Assembly: GCA_025504975.1 (NCBI GenBank)
Contig: JANUWI010000002.1
Coordinates: 3,038,001 to 3,102,000 of the forward strand
Direction of reading: 5' to 3'
Length of the DNA stretch: 64,000 bases
Origin: Plenodomus lindquistii
Lineage: Eukaryota; Ascomycota; Dothideomycetes; Pleosporales; Leptosphaeriaceae
This document shows positions 10,848 to 21,312 of the stretch, piece by piece; within the stretch, counting starts at the first letter, position 1; every line of letters starts with the position of its first letter. The notes beneath the pieces are model-generated. The model was not told where the DNA came from. It saw only the letters and a list, made by a program, of their open reading frames with translations, and searched no databases. The translations under genes were made by a program, and so were the position numbers.

Positions 10848-13800
10848 GCTCCAAGTGGTCGGTAAGGACAGAGGTCGGGCATAGGCGAAGGCCGCAAGTC
10901 CACCACCACCATGTCCTAGTCTAGATGAATAGTGTTCTCCGTCGAATACCTTGCCACCAAGCCACTCCTTTGGTAGGAATGGAATCGCCTTCTCCTTATC
11001 AGTGAACTGCAAAAGTATATTTCTGCAAACTGTTCATCTCACAAACTTTGGTACACAAGGTCTCGCTAATGCGTAAACATGAAATACTCCTAACCTGGAG
11101 GAGCAGAATGTTCGCCCTTCGACACTGTTACCCAACACAGATAACCCATAACCTCGCATCTCGTATAACAATCTCCACGGCAACAGTCATGCCGTTCTTC
11201 CCCTTCACCAAAACACCCAAAGTCCGCGCATCCATACTCAACACAGAAGATGTTGAATCCATGAGCCAAACACGTGACATCACTAGACGCATAACCTCGC
11301 TGCAGTATTCGACCATGTGTCAATTGCACCTATAACCCGTGAGCTCAAGCCATTGAGAAAAATGAGGCTTAAGACTCCTCAAGGTACATTGAGCTTGACG
11401 AAACCGGACATTGACAAGGCGATGGAGCTATTTGACTTCGCTGTGAGGGCAACTCATAAGAAGACTGATAATCCAAACATATTCTCCAGAGACCGTGGCA
11501 GTGTTAGAGAGAGTGGTCGAGGTCGTGCAGCTTGGATGTGAAGTGCTTTAGAAGTAGCTGCGGTGATTGATCGGTCGGCGGGGGTGCGGGAGCGGATCCA
11601 TAACGATCGAGTAGCGACGAGGGGAACAAACAGGCATCGGGAGGGGTGGGAATAAATGGAACCTTTGCAGATTTTTTAATGGCTCGTAGCAGTGTTGGAA
11701 ATACTTTTGAGCTGAGAGATTATGAAATGACGATATACGCTTTTCAGATGAGCCAAGTCTCATCAACGGGTTCAGATCCAGTGAAACGCATGATCGGCAA
11801 CTCCATTTCAGTTGTGAGAAATTCCTTCCAACATAACTACTGCTTCCCGTGCCGTTCGTATACTGGCGTAAGTGCAAGCCAGAAGTTTGGGGTTTTTCTA
11901 TCATGAGTAGTCAGGCAAGACACTGAGTATCTCCGAGACCGACTGCAGATGAGCGTCATTAGGTCGCCCGGAAGATTTGTCTAGCTTGATATCATGACCT
12001 TGCATATTTGGAGAGACTGTCAGTTATAAATCACGCAGTACAGTCACGGCGAAGACAAGGGCGTAGCAAACTGCCATCGCAATTGTCATCGTGGTTCATT
12101 GCAGACATCCAACCTAGATGACACCATCTACTCTTCTTTATATTTGCTGGTGGGTCGGTCCACACAAAGGGTATACAATTCAGGGGTTTGATCAAGGGTA
12201 TCACAACTGGTGTGAAGAACCTATCCGCAACCTGACTGTGCGTAGAGATGGCTCAGATGTGTCAACGTGGGTCAAGCAATCGAATGTGACAGAGGCTTCC
12301 GCGCAAAGAACCAATCCTCGTGAATCTGCACTGCGCTTTCCAAGCCGACAAGTTCCACGATCTCACGCGCGTCAATTGTCGTCAACTGCGTGCACAAGTC
12401 ACCAGCCCCACCCTCATCCGCCACACCCGCCTCCACAGTCCCCACCTGCCTTCCGAATCCGTCTTTTCTCTGCTCATCCGATCCCAAAACGACACTTCAC
12501 GGCCCTTCTCCCTCCCAATCGAGCCAATTGCTCAACGCCCCTGACCCCGAACCGTCCTCAAAAGTTGGCAGACGGGGTCGAACCAAGTTTTTTGCAGCAA
12601 TCCACGGCCTTTCTCAAGATTGCTCGAAAGAGTAACTCTCAAGAGTGAATCGAGGCAGGTATGACGATGGTGACGACGTGGTTGGGAATGACGATTCAGA
12701 AAAGTGAAATGATGTAGGAGAATATTGAATGTTTATTGGGATGACGCTTGCGTTGGATCGATCGAGAAGGATTGTGGGAGATTCACGTGCGGCGCTGTGA
12801 TTGGGCGCCACATAAGAGACTCGAAATGGGCCATTTCAATCATCGAGGAGAGTGCATGACATCGAACGTTGTGAAGTCTGTTGTTGCCTGTGAACTTGAG
12901 CACCGTTATTTAGCTTGTCCTGGTGTAGAGTATGGAGGCCCACTGTAGCTTCCTGACCATGTTCGATCTGAGGGAAGGTCTAGTGGCGAACGAATACAAT
13001 CGCGCAATCACGAAAAGCTGCTTATAATTCATTATCAACCTACATTTTGCTAAGCATCTCATCGTCTAGACAAGAGTAGATTCCAAATGTTACACTAGAG
13101 CCTCGCTTTGCGCGTTTCGAGCCCAGACAGACCTGGGGGGTGAGGCGCCGTCAGATCTAGCAAGGCGAAAAATCACTGAAGGTTTAATCAACGTCAGCCA
13201 TCAGCGCGGCCCATATCCATCGCACGCACTCCGATTTGCATCCCAGTCTAAAGAATGGAGACGAATGTCACACATGGCTGTTGAGAAGAGCAGGAAAGCT
13301 ATCTCCCCATCCTTTGCTTTCACTCTAACTCTCAGCTTTCCATGTTCAAGGAGCGACGTGCGTACAAACACCTGATTACGGCCAGAGTCTAGGATCTGTC
13401 ACAATACCCAACTCTGATCATTCGGTTCGGCCCATAGTGTTTTCTGTTACATGTTTTTAACGCTCGAGCCTACAGATCTCGGATAGCCGCAAAAATTATG
13501 CGAAGATCCCACAAATTGACAGATAATGCGACCGAGAGTGTCAGCCCGCAGAGGTTCTACTTTGCTTTCTCAATTACTTCTCTACAAGAGCAGACATCTG
13601 AAATCTTTCTTGGATAGTTGGATTGGACCCTTGCATAACCTTATTGGGAAAGCGGGAGGCGGGAAGAGGCGGACAAGCGGGGGCGGCATTATCCGGCACT
13701 TCCTACCAGCGACTTTCACAGCACAGCTTTCGATCGTTATGCGACACGATGTGCGTGTTCAGCGCCGTGTTGTGAATTTTGCGATAAGCTTTCTATATGC

Positions 13801-14663
13801 GCCTTTGGAAGTGTATGGTTAACTCCATGTGTAGGCCGACAATAAAAGACACCTCGAATCCTCCCGCTGCAGTTTCAGAAAGTATCACTGCCTTGTACCT
13901 GCGAGACTCCCAGTGCTGGGGACCCCCTAGCAAATCTTGACACCAGAAATATTAGGCGCTGAGCTATTTGTAATCATCGTGTCCTGGACAAGGCGACCGT
14001 CAGCTTCTTTGTTGGTTTGCATCCATCTGAAATGCGACCTATCAATGAATAGCTGGTCATCGCTCCGCCACCACCACATGTGTGTCTCAGACTCCAAGAT
14101 AGCGCCAACTGCCTTTGCAAGGACAACGCTTTCAAAATGTCGTGTGTATCTCCCAATGAAGTTTCTGGACTCTTGCTCAGAGCCCGCGAGGCTTGGGCTA
14201 GACTTCCCACCGGCGCGTCTCGACAAATCAATGAGTGCAACTTGGATCCCACCCTCAAAACTTGATAGTGAAAGTCGTACCGTACTTTGAATTCCGTGTC
14301 ACCTACGCTTGCTGACGGTCTTGAGGCTTTCCACTCGTACCGTCAGCGTCTAGAGTGCCATTTATCGACACGGTCCCAAGGCAGTGTCCAGACTACGTAT
14401 GGAACTCAGACGGCCCATCTAACGCTCCTACGACCACAACGAGAGCGCCTCCTCTTATCAACAGCACCTTTGTACGCCGCCACTCAGGGACGCTGTCGCC
14501 TACTCAACGCCATAAGTAAAAGAAGCTCAGCCTGTATCATTCCCCGTTCTAGGATCGCACCGCGGTCGTACGTGCCCCGATACGCTTTGTTTCTGCTTGC
14601 ACATAGCAGTTTCCCGGAGCAAAACACACAAAATTGCACCATTCTACCGACCTCGACTAAAAA
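10848..14663. other. 3.8 kb gene-poor stretch
   Basis: No recognisable gene lies here. One short plus-strand frame ending at 11541 reads like protein between about 11295 and 11480 (KPLRKMRLKTPQG, then DIDKAMELFDFAV), but I could not link it to a start codon by a convincing splice. The frame at 12118-12648 has no family features and two equally open rival frames. Around 13640-13690 the sequence is G-rich. The stretch may include decayed genes; I cannot name any. Confidence 0.45.
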
Positions 14664-16526
14664 ATGAACGTTTCGGAAGCATTTAGGTCGCCGCTGCTCA
14701 CATACACGCCCGACATCGACGACACTCGCGCGGACAGCTCGCCTCAGAACCATGATCCATTCAAGTTCAGCCATGGACTTACCGGAGTCGATCAGCAGAC
14801 GAATTTTCGACTCGTACAAATCATGCTCATGGCTCTCCTAGTACCGACAGCTCTCCTAGCTTGCTTCCGCTTGTGCACGAAGATGAGAGCAAAGCGAAGC
14901 CAGCGATGGCGAACAAGCCAACCGCGACACGATCAAGGCTTTTGGTCTCGATGTCGCATCACTCTATGGCGCAACTTCAAGAGACGCATTTTTTACGCTC
15001 CAGCTTTGTCGTCAACTGAGAGAACTACAACAAGGAAGACAAGTTCGGCCTATGCAAGTTCAGTGTCAACGCGACCACAGAGAGCTATGATATGTGCATA
15101 CTTATTTTGCAACTTGGCGTGCTGTTTGGCCATCCCGAACCAGCCTTCTGCGCAAAGATTCGCCGCATTCCGAGGCCGATGCGGCACCTTTGCGACCTTC
15201 AACCTGGTTCTTACGATCCTGTTTGCGCTACGCAACAATCCGTTCGTTTGGCTTCTTCACATTAGCTATGATACGTTCAACCTCTTTCACAGATGGACGG
15301 CACGACTAGTCGTTGTTCAAACTATAGCGCACGTCTTCGCATTCACCATCAACACCTATCACGTTACTTATAATGGACGTTCGGGATGGCAGAGCATCAC
15401 ATGGGTGCTTCAACATTCGCTTTCCTACCGATGGGGACTGACAGCTTTCATCACATTTGCTTTGATGACGGTCCTTTCGATCAGACCACTGCGGCACGCT
15501 TTCTACGAGACATTCCTCACTATACACCGCTTCAGCGCGATCCTCGCAATATCTGGAATCTACTTCCACATCAGCAAACATGCACTTCCCCAGCTCCCAT
15601 GGGTCTGCCTGACCATGGCCTTCCTCGCCTCAGATTACCTCATCCGCGTGTCTCGAATATTGCACGCCAACTTTTCTTGGCAGCAAAGAACCTGGACACA
15701 GGTAACACTGGAAGCACTCCCCAACGATGCCACGCGTATCACCTTTGCACTCCCCCGATCATGGCGGACAAACCCCGGATCCTCCGTACACATCTATCTG
15801 CCAAGGATCGCCTTGTGGTCGTCACACCCATTCTCAATCGCCTGGATCGAGTCTTCCGGCTATTCCCAGCTGGCGCAGGAAAAACTTCCTGCTCACGTTG
15901 AAGACATTACGATGAATGCTGGGCCCAGCACCATCTCTTGCATCGTCCGGGCTAGAAACGGAATGACGCGTTCTTTGTACGAGCTGGCAGCTTCTGGGAA
16001 GGCCGACAGCACGCGCATATGGGGTGCAGTGGAGGGACCATATGGAGGCTACCACTCCCTCGATTCATACGACAATGTTGTACTATTCGCGGCTGGGGTG
16101 GGTATCACACATCAGCTATTATTCATGCGACACCTTCTGGCCGGGTACACCAACGACACCGTCGCTGTTCGAAACATCCTGCTCGTATGGTGTGTTACGA
16201 CGATCGATTGCATCGAGTGGGTCGATTCATGGCTCGAGGAGATCGCGTCGATGCCTGACTTTAGGATGGTCGTGCGGATTAACCTGCATGTCTCGAGAAC
16301 GACCACGGCCGAGTTAGCGCATTCATCGTTGCCAACATACGTCAATGTTGGGACACAAAGGTGTAATCCGGGAGAGATTCTTGATGATGAACTCTATGAA
16401 TGCGGTGGTCGCTTGGCAGTGTCTGTTTGTGGACCGCCTGGCTTCAGCGCCGATGTGAGAGCCGCTGTGAGGGAGAGGTCGTCTGATTGGGATATAGATC
16501 TCTTTGACGAATCCTTTACCTACTAA
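14664..16526 (+). CDS. Ferric-reductase-like transmembrane oxidoreductase
   Basis: An intronless frame of 620 residues belonging to the FRE/NOX superfamily. These enzymes move electrons from NAD(P)H through FAD and two hemes across a membrane, usually to reduce extracellular Fe or Cu before uptake. An N-terminal helix is followed by the ferric-reductase membrane domain at about residues 140-330, with four candidate heme-ligand histidines H209, H223, H288 and H302 spaced 14 apart in each pair. The FAD-binding motif HPFS is at 388-391, GPYGG and an AAGVGIT nucleotide loop follow, and CGPPGF near the C-terminus is the NAD-binding Cys-Gly-Pro motif. The region after the first helix is unusually basic and may contain a misplaced start. 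Which metal it reduces cannot be told. The ATG at 14664 is the first in frame. Confidence 0.9.
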   Translation: MNVSEAFRSPLLTYTPDIDDTRADSSPQNHDPFKFSHGLTGVDQQTNFRLVQIMLMALLVPTALLACFRLCTKMRAKRSQRWRTSQPRHDQGFWSRCRITLWRNFKRRIFYAPALSSTERTTTRKTSSAYASSVSTRPQRAMICAYLFCNLACCLAIPNQPSAQRFAAFRGRCGTFATFNLVLTILFALRNNPFVWLLHISYDTFNLFHRWTARLVVVQTIAHVFAFTINTYHVTYNGRSGWQSITWVLQHSLSYRWGLTAFITFALMTVLSIRPLRHAFYETFLTIHRFSAILAISGIYFHISKHALPQLPWVCLTMAFLASDYLIRVSRILHANFSWQQRTWTQVTLEALPNDATRITFALPRSWRTNPGSSVHIYLPRIALWSSHPFSIAWIESSGYSQLAQEKLPAHVEDITMNAGPSTISCIVRARNGMTRSLYELAASGKADSTRIWGAVEGPYGGYHSLDSYDNVVLFAAGVGITHQLLFMRHLLAGYTNDTVAVRNILLVWCVTTIDCIEWVDSWLEEIASMPDFRMVVRINLHVSRTTTAELAHSSLPTYVNVGTQRCNPGEILDDELYECGGRLAVSVCGPPGFSADVRAAVRERSSDWDIDLFDESFTY

Positions 16527-17442
16527 GTAGATGCATACGATCTATCGGCGAAATAAAATTGTCCGTTGGTATTGTGCTCCGTAATAAATGTTGAGTGGTG
16601 ACAATCTCGTGTGTTCCGACCATGTTCAACGCCTTCACCTCGTCTCGCTCCAACAAGAAGAGCTTGAGGATTCAAACTTATTTCCGGAAGCGAAAAATGG
16701 AAAATTCAAGACAATTGTATGAAGAAACGTGTAGTAGATGTTAATCGAGACTTTTGATAGTGCGCCCACGGTTATCCACCGGCTCACACGTCCACCCTTC
16801 CTCACAATTGGTCGTTCCTGTGTGAGAGACTCTTGATTGTAGATGTTGTTATACCTTAATTAGATCCGTTCGAAAGACTATGAGTTTTGTATGGCGTCAG
16901 TTTGCGTCCGCGCAAGCACCGCCGCAGCATTCAACAACGGCACTTCAACCGTGTGTCGCTTTCCCGTAGCCTTGATTGTCTTCTTGCAAAATGAACTCCA
17001 TATCACTACGGGGGCTTTCATCAATTTATGCAATTTCACTGTTTGTTGTGGTCATGTGGCATGTTTACATGACCTCATACTCACGGTGAAGTAGGAAGGT
17101 ACGACTTGTCTCTCACCTCACTCCTACCTCATGGACGTGAACAACGTGGTCACGCCCGCAAGTTCTCACTCGCAAACACGAGATAGACTGTAAAAGCTTC
17201 TTCGGTTTCTTGATCTCGGTGCCAACAGCACGACGCTGCTCTTCCTCACATTTCTACGGTACGCACGCGCAATCTCAAAGTTGCTACTATCTGACATCTA
17301 CAGCTCGATCATTTTAGCTACCGCGACACCGCACAACAAAACAGCAAACACCACGTAAACTAAGCCGCCGAGCAACCCCAGCCAGCATCCAGCACCAAAA
17401 TCCACAATCACTACAACACCCTCACAACACCCCTCCAACGCC
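16527..17442. other. Intergenic region
   Basis: It contains the 3' flank of the reductase and the leader of the RGG-protein gene. The final 120 bases before 17443 are very C- and A-rich and nearly free of G and T runs, typical of a highly expressed fungal 5' leader. No gene was supported. Confidence 0.5.
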
Positions 17443-18123
17443 ATGGCCTCCAACAACACCCACCCCAACGGCTACACCAACGGCCACAACAACCCCCACC
17501 CCTCCTCCCCCACTGTCCCCTCACAACCAACATACTACTCCTCCTCCACCGAACTCGCCGACCTAGGCCGCGAACGCTTCGACCACGACACCGCAGAAAT
17601 CACCTCGCGCGACCATGCCCTCCTGTCCGGGGTCCCCATCGCCATCCGCCAGGGTCGCGCGCCCCGAGGCCTCGAAAGCCAGGTCTTTGCGTGGACCACG
17701 TTTCAGCATACGACTGAGGAGCGGGATGATCGTGAGGAGTTGAAGGGCGATTTGCATGAGGGGCAGTTGCATCGGCAGAATAGGGCGGCGCAGCAGGGGA
17801 TGGGGATGGGGTTTGGGGATGGAGAGGTGGGTGGTGGAAAGGGGTTTGGAGGGGGTAGATACGATGGGGGTAGAGGGGGGTTTGAGGGCAGGGGACGAGG
17901 AAGGGGAAGGGGAAGAGGTATGGGTGGGTTTGAGGGAGGTCGTGGTGGCGAGATGAGGGGAAGGGGTGGGAGGGGAGGTCGAGGCGGGAGAATGGAACAG
18001 GATGATGGACATGCGGATACGTTGTGTGCGGGTCGAAAGCCGGACAGCGATGCGCCGCCGCTGGCCAAGGGGTTCGCGGAGGAACTGGACAAGAGCATGT
18101 TCTGGGATGGTCCGATTGTCTGA
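17443..18123 (+). CDS. Gly/Arg-rich (RGG-box) protein
   Basis: A single-exon frame of 226 residues starting in the context GCCATGG. Residues 1-45 are Asn/Ser/Pro-rich and look disordered; residues 46-115 are more ordered, with a charged TTEERDDREELKG stretch; residues about 120-190 are an RGG/GRGRG repeat, followed by a conserved-looking end with FAEELDKSMFWDG. RGG boxes bind RNA and are arginine-methylated in many nucleolar and mRNA-binding proteins, so an RNA-linked role is likely but not shown. There is no RRM or other folded RNA-binding domain. A long frame on the opposite strand is only the shadow of the G-rich coding strand. It converges on the methyltransferase gene, whose stop is 226 bases away. 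Confidence 0.75.
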   Translation: MASNNTHPNGYTNGHNNPHPSSPTVPSQPTYYSSSTELADLGRERFDHDTAEITSRDHALLSGVPIAIRQGRAPRGLESQVFAWTTFQHTTEERDDREELKGDLHEGQLHRQNRAAQQGMGMGFGDGEVGGGKGFGGGRYDGGRGGFEGRGRGRGRGRGMGGFEGGRGGEMRGRGGRGGRGGRMEQDDGHADTLCAGRKPDSDAPPLAKGFAEELDKSMFWDGPIV

Positions 18124-18349
18124 ACAAGCACACTGCTCCGCCGTACCAGACGCGAGAAGATGTTCCAAGAAGGTATGGCCCGCAGCCACGAAGCAGCGGA
18201 TAATTGCGCATCGCAATAGCATGTATGAGTCGTGTTCAGCGCGCACTTTCTACACTAGGACGTCCCAGTGAAAAAATACTCAAACTCACACAACAGAGAA
18301 CTGTCCAAGTCCCCATAATCCGTCAAACCCACTACATCCCCACAACCAC

Positions 18350-19821
18350 TCATCCCTTCTTAAAAAACCGATGCACAACCCCACACAAACTCTCCCAAAG
18401 CACCCGATCCCTCCCCCTAACCCACTCCACACTCACCTCCCTCGCCAACCCCACAACCCTTATCCGAAACACCAATTCCACCCCTCTGTCCTCCTGCATA
18501 ACCACCATCTCCCCCTCTTCACGTTTCCTTCGCTCAAACCCACGACGATACGCGCGACTCCAGACATTCTGCCTCGCTTGTCCGATGCCCGTGGTCGTTG
18601 CTGGATCCCATGTCCATGAGACCAGATCGAGGGAGGAGAAGTACGTGGTTAGGGTTTCTATGGCTGATGTGGGTGTGGAGGATGGGGGGAGCGGGATGGG
18701 GTATGTTGTTGGGAAGGGGAGGTATTCGTTTGGGATGGTGAGGGCGCGGGCGATATTCTGTTTTATTTCGTATCATCAGCGCAAACGTACTGGCGTTAGA
18801 CAGGTGAATTGGAGAAAGGGGGATATGAGAAGGGAGGGGGGAAAGGGCAGCGAGGACGCACATTACTCGGTCTCAAGTCGTCAAAACTCCACGCTACAAT
18901 CCAGCGCTTCGTACTACCCCCCGTCTCTATGACGCCAACCGCCCAATTGGAAATATTATGCGTTTTAAGTAACCGGATGATGGCTTTTGCCGAATCAAGT
19001 TTACCAAGCATACTGCTATACCAGCCCACTTTCTCGCGGAGAATCAAACTCTCTTCCACGATGCGTGTTACGAATCCCAAGTCGCCGCCTAGACACACCA
19101 TTTCGACGTCTGCGCCTGTGCACACGGCGTTGGGTTTCCAGCTTTTACCCTCGCCTTTGAGACTATTCTGCATTTCGGTCTCGGTGGTGAAAAAGGGCGG
19201 GTTACAGATTGTAAAGTCTAGATTTTGTTTGCCGAGGGCTTGGAGGGGGATGAGGGGCTGCGAAGGGGTGGATTGGAGAAGAGTGGTTCGTGACATGAAG
19301 TTGTTGAGAGCGAGGTTGCGGGCTGCAGAGGTAAAGGATGATGCGTCGATGTCGGTGGCGCACATGCTCCAGTTTGGTCGACTTTTTAAACATAGCATTG
19401 TGTAGATTGCGCTTGCGCCGGTGCCGATGTCTAGACCGGTGATTTTGCGCTCCGGGTCGTAGCGGGAGGAGTAGGAGGGAGAGGTGGAGTCGATGAGGCT
19501 TTGGATCCAGGATACGTAGTTCCAGCGATTAGGGATGGGAGGACAGAGACGGTCGTTGGGTACGTCTAGGTTGAGATCAAAGTGGGTTTTGAGGAGGGCT
19601 TTTGAGAGGATGAGTGTGGTGGATGGGTCTTGAAAGTCGAGTTTGCCTGATTTGGACTGCCATAGTGCTTTGAATTCTGGATTTTGTTTGGCGAGCGCTT
19701 TGAAGTCTACGGTGTAGTATGGGGGGCGTTGGGAGAGGTCCATAATCTGTGTCCAGTCTTGAACAGTCTGGAGGGATCTGAGTTTTGTCGTGAGAAGATG
19801 TTTGGGGAGACTAGAAGGCAT
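18350..19821 (-). CDS. METTL16-type RNA N6-adenine methyltransferase
   Basis: Exons 19821-18862 and 18757-18350, with a 104-base intron, give 455 residues. METTL16-family enzymes (PF05971, formerly DUF890) use S-adenosylmethionine to methylate adenosine in U6 snRNA and related hairpins; bacterial RlmF acts on 23S rRNA. Visible features are an N-terminal PPYYTVDF and KLDFQDP block, the family motif PNRWNYVSWIQ at about 99-107, the SAM-binding loop GLDIGTGASAIY at 129-140, and the catalytic NPPF at 207-210. The C-terminal exon carries a second, less conserved region with a basic RRGFERRKREEGE run. The intron donor is GTGCGT, weaker than usual, so that junction is the least certain part; without splicing the frame ends soon after in low-complexity Pro-rich sequence. 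Confidence 0.88.
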
Positions 19822-20050
19822 TGGGGGGCGTGTGTGATGTGAATATAGAGATGAGAAAGGCTAGCGCTCGGACCATTCGGCGCTGATTGGCCAATGATGC
19901 AGGCCTGAATGGAAGGAGCGAACGAGACACCCACATGTACATGTACAATTGATATACAAAGAACTATATGAGAAATACCCAAACAACTCCACCTTGCCAA
20001 CCGGTATGCGATATTGTACTTCCAACGCCAAAATGCGGTGTATATATATC

Positions 20051-20907
20051 CTAGATCAAGAACGGCCCGTCGTATGCACCGTCTGGCTCCTGTAGTCGGA
20101 CCAGCTCGAGAGAAGGCACTGTGTTAGGCTTGTAGAAGCCAAGCAGCACCTCCATGTCTTCCTCTGTCAAGGCGCACAAGTCGTCGAGGGTGTACTGTTC
20201 GCAGACTTTGGACATCCTGGGGCTTGTTAGCATTCACTCCCTGAGTCATGACTTCCGACCTACCATTGCATGCGCTTTGGCCCTTCCTCGATTAACGGCG
20301 CTACCTTGCGCAGCTTCTTTCGCAGCATGCCAACTCTTTGTACAGCCGCGCCAATATTGTAGGGCAGACCTGCGGCAATTTGCCTCCTCACGATGTTGGC
20401 CAGTTTTGGACCATTGCCATTAGTGCTGACCATGATCTGTAACGGCCCATCACGGTGGACACTGCCAAAGTAGAAGTCGCACTCTGGCGGCACATCGGCA
20501 ATGTTGGCCGCTATCCGTCGCTCCTTGCACAGTTTGTAGATTTGCGACGAGGCTTCCGGGTCGTCGACTGCGGTAAGGACCATGTCGACGCCATCGAGAT
20601 CGGATGGTTCGAACTTGCGATCGACATAGTCGACCTGGTTCTGCTCTATCCGGTAGGCGACTTCGTCATTAAGGCCTTCGCGCGGGGAGACGAGGGTGAT
20701 TTTGGCGTCGGCGTTGAGCACGTTCACGATGCGGCCAGCGGCGACCTAGACTTTTGTCAATCGTCAATACTCTGCGAACATGCCTGGACGGCCAATACTC
20801 ACTTCTCCACCGCCTACGACCAGCACGCGTTTATTCCTGATCTGCCATGCTAGGATTAGCGAGCCTCCACCTTGGATCTCCGGGTACGGGCTCTTTGGGG
20901 CGGCCAT
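20051..20907 (-). CDS. MET8: Siroheme synthase: precorrin-2 dehydrogenase/ferrochelatase
   Basis: Exons 20907-20803, 20745-20264 and 20216-20051, with introns of 57 and 47 bases, give 250 residues, close to yeast Met8 (274). Met8 oxidises precorrin-2 with NAD and inserts iron to make siroheme, the cofactor of sulfite and nitrite reductases. The NAD-binding loop VVGGGEVAAGR (residues 30-40) is rebuilt exactly across the first intron. Further typical segments are TLVSPRE, TAVDDPE, CNIAD-like AANIADVPPECDF and ISTNGNGP-like VSTNGNGPKLA. The last two exons supply a small helical C-terminal domain. It is transcribed away from the PEP7/VAC1 gene across a 405-base gap. Confidence 0.94.
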
Positions 20908-21312
20908 GGTGTTGAGGAGACAAAAGCGAGATTGCGCGGAGATGGCGCATCACATCAGCGACCGCGGTTCGGGTTCGGCGTCATGCCAAGCACGTGCGGA
21001 ACAGCATTGCGACCGGGACGGGGCGCGTTGGTCGCTGCCGACGAGGCACGCTACCAGCCAACAACGCGTAGCATGGTGGATATCACTCGAGATCGCATAT
21101 GACGAGAGTGTGCTTGTTACACACAGCTATAGAGTAGATTCTGCAGTGAACCATCGGCCTGGAACGTGCAGCAATTCCAGAATACGGCCAACCCTGTAGA
21201 GGAGCACGCCTAGCGACCCTCGCAGCGGCTTCCCGCGCGCGACCCACGCCTTTGCCCCAGGCTGCAGATCCCGGCCCATGGTCGCTCGCAAACTCCCTCT
21301 ACACCCTCCACC
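20908..21312. promoter_or_regulatory. MET8-PEP7 divergent promoter region
   Basis: The two start codons face away from each other across 405 bases, so both promoters are here. The stretch is GC-rich with a run of CG dinucleotides between 20930 and 21080. No specific activator site was assigned. Confidence 0.5.

Noticed and set aside
12118..12648. 176-residue plus-strand frame
   Set aside because: Two other frames are equally open over most of the same span, composition is low-complexity Pro/His/Ser, and no domain is visible.
17563..18246. Long minus-strand frames opposite the RGG gene
   Set aside because: They are Pro/Ser/His-rich shadows of a G-rich coding strand. The plus-strand product has a better start and an ordered end.
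18758..18861. Second candidate stwintron, in the METTL16-type gene intron
   Set aside because: An inner CTAACGCCAG followed by TACGTT looks similar, but the exon base before the intron is T, so no outer GT donor would be rebuilt. A simple 104-base intron suffices.
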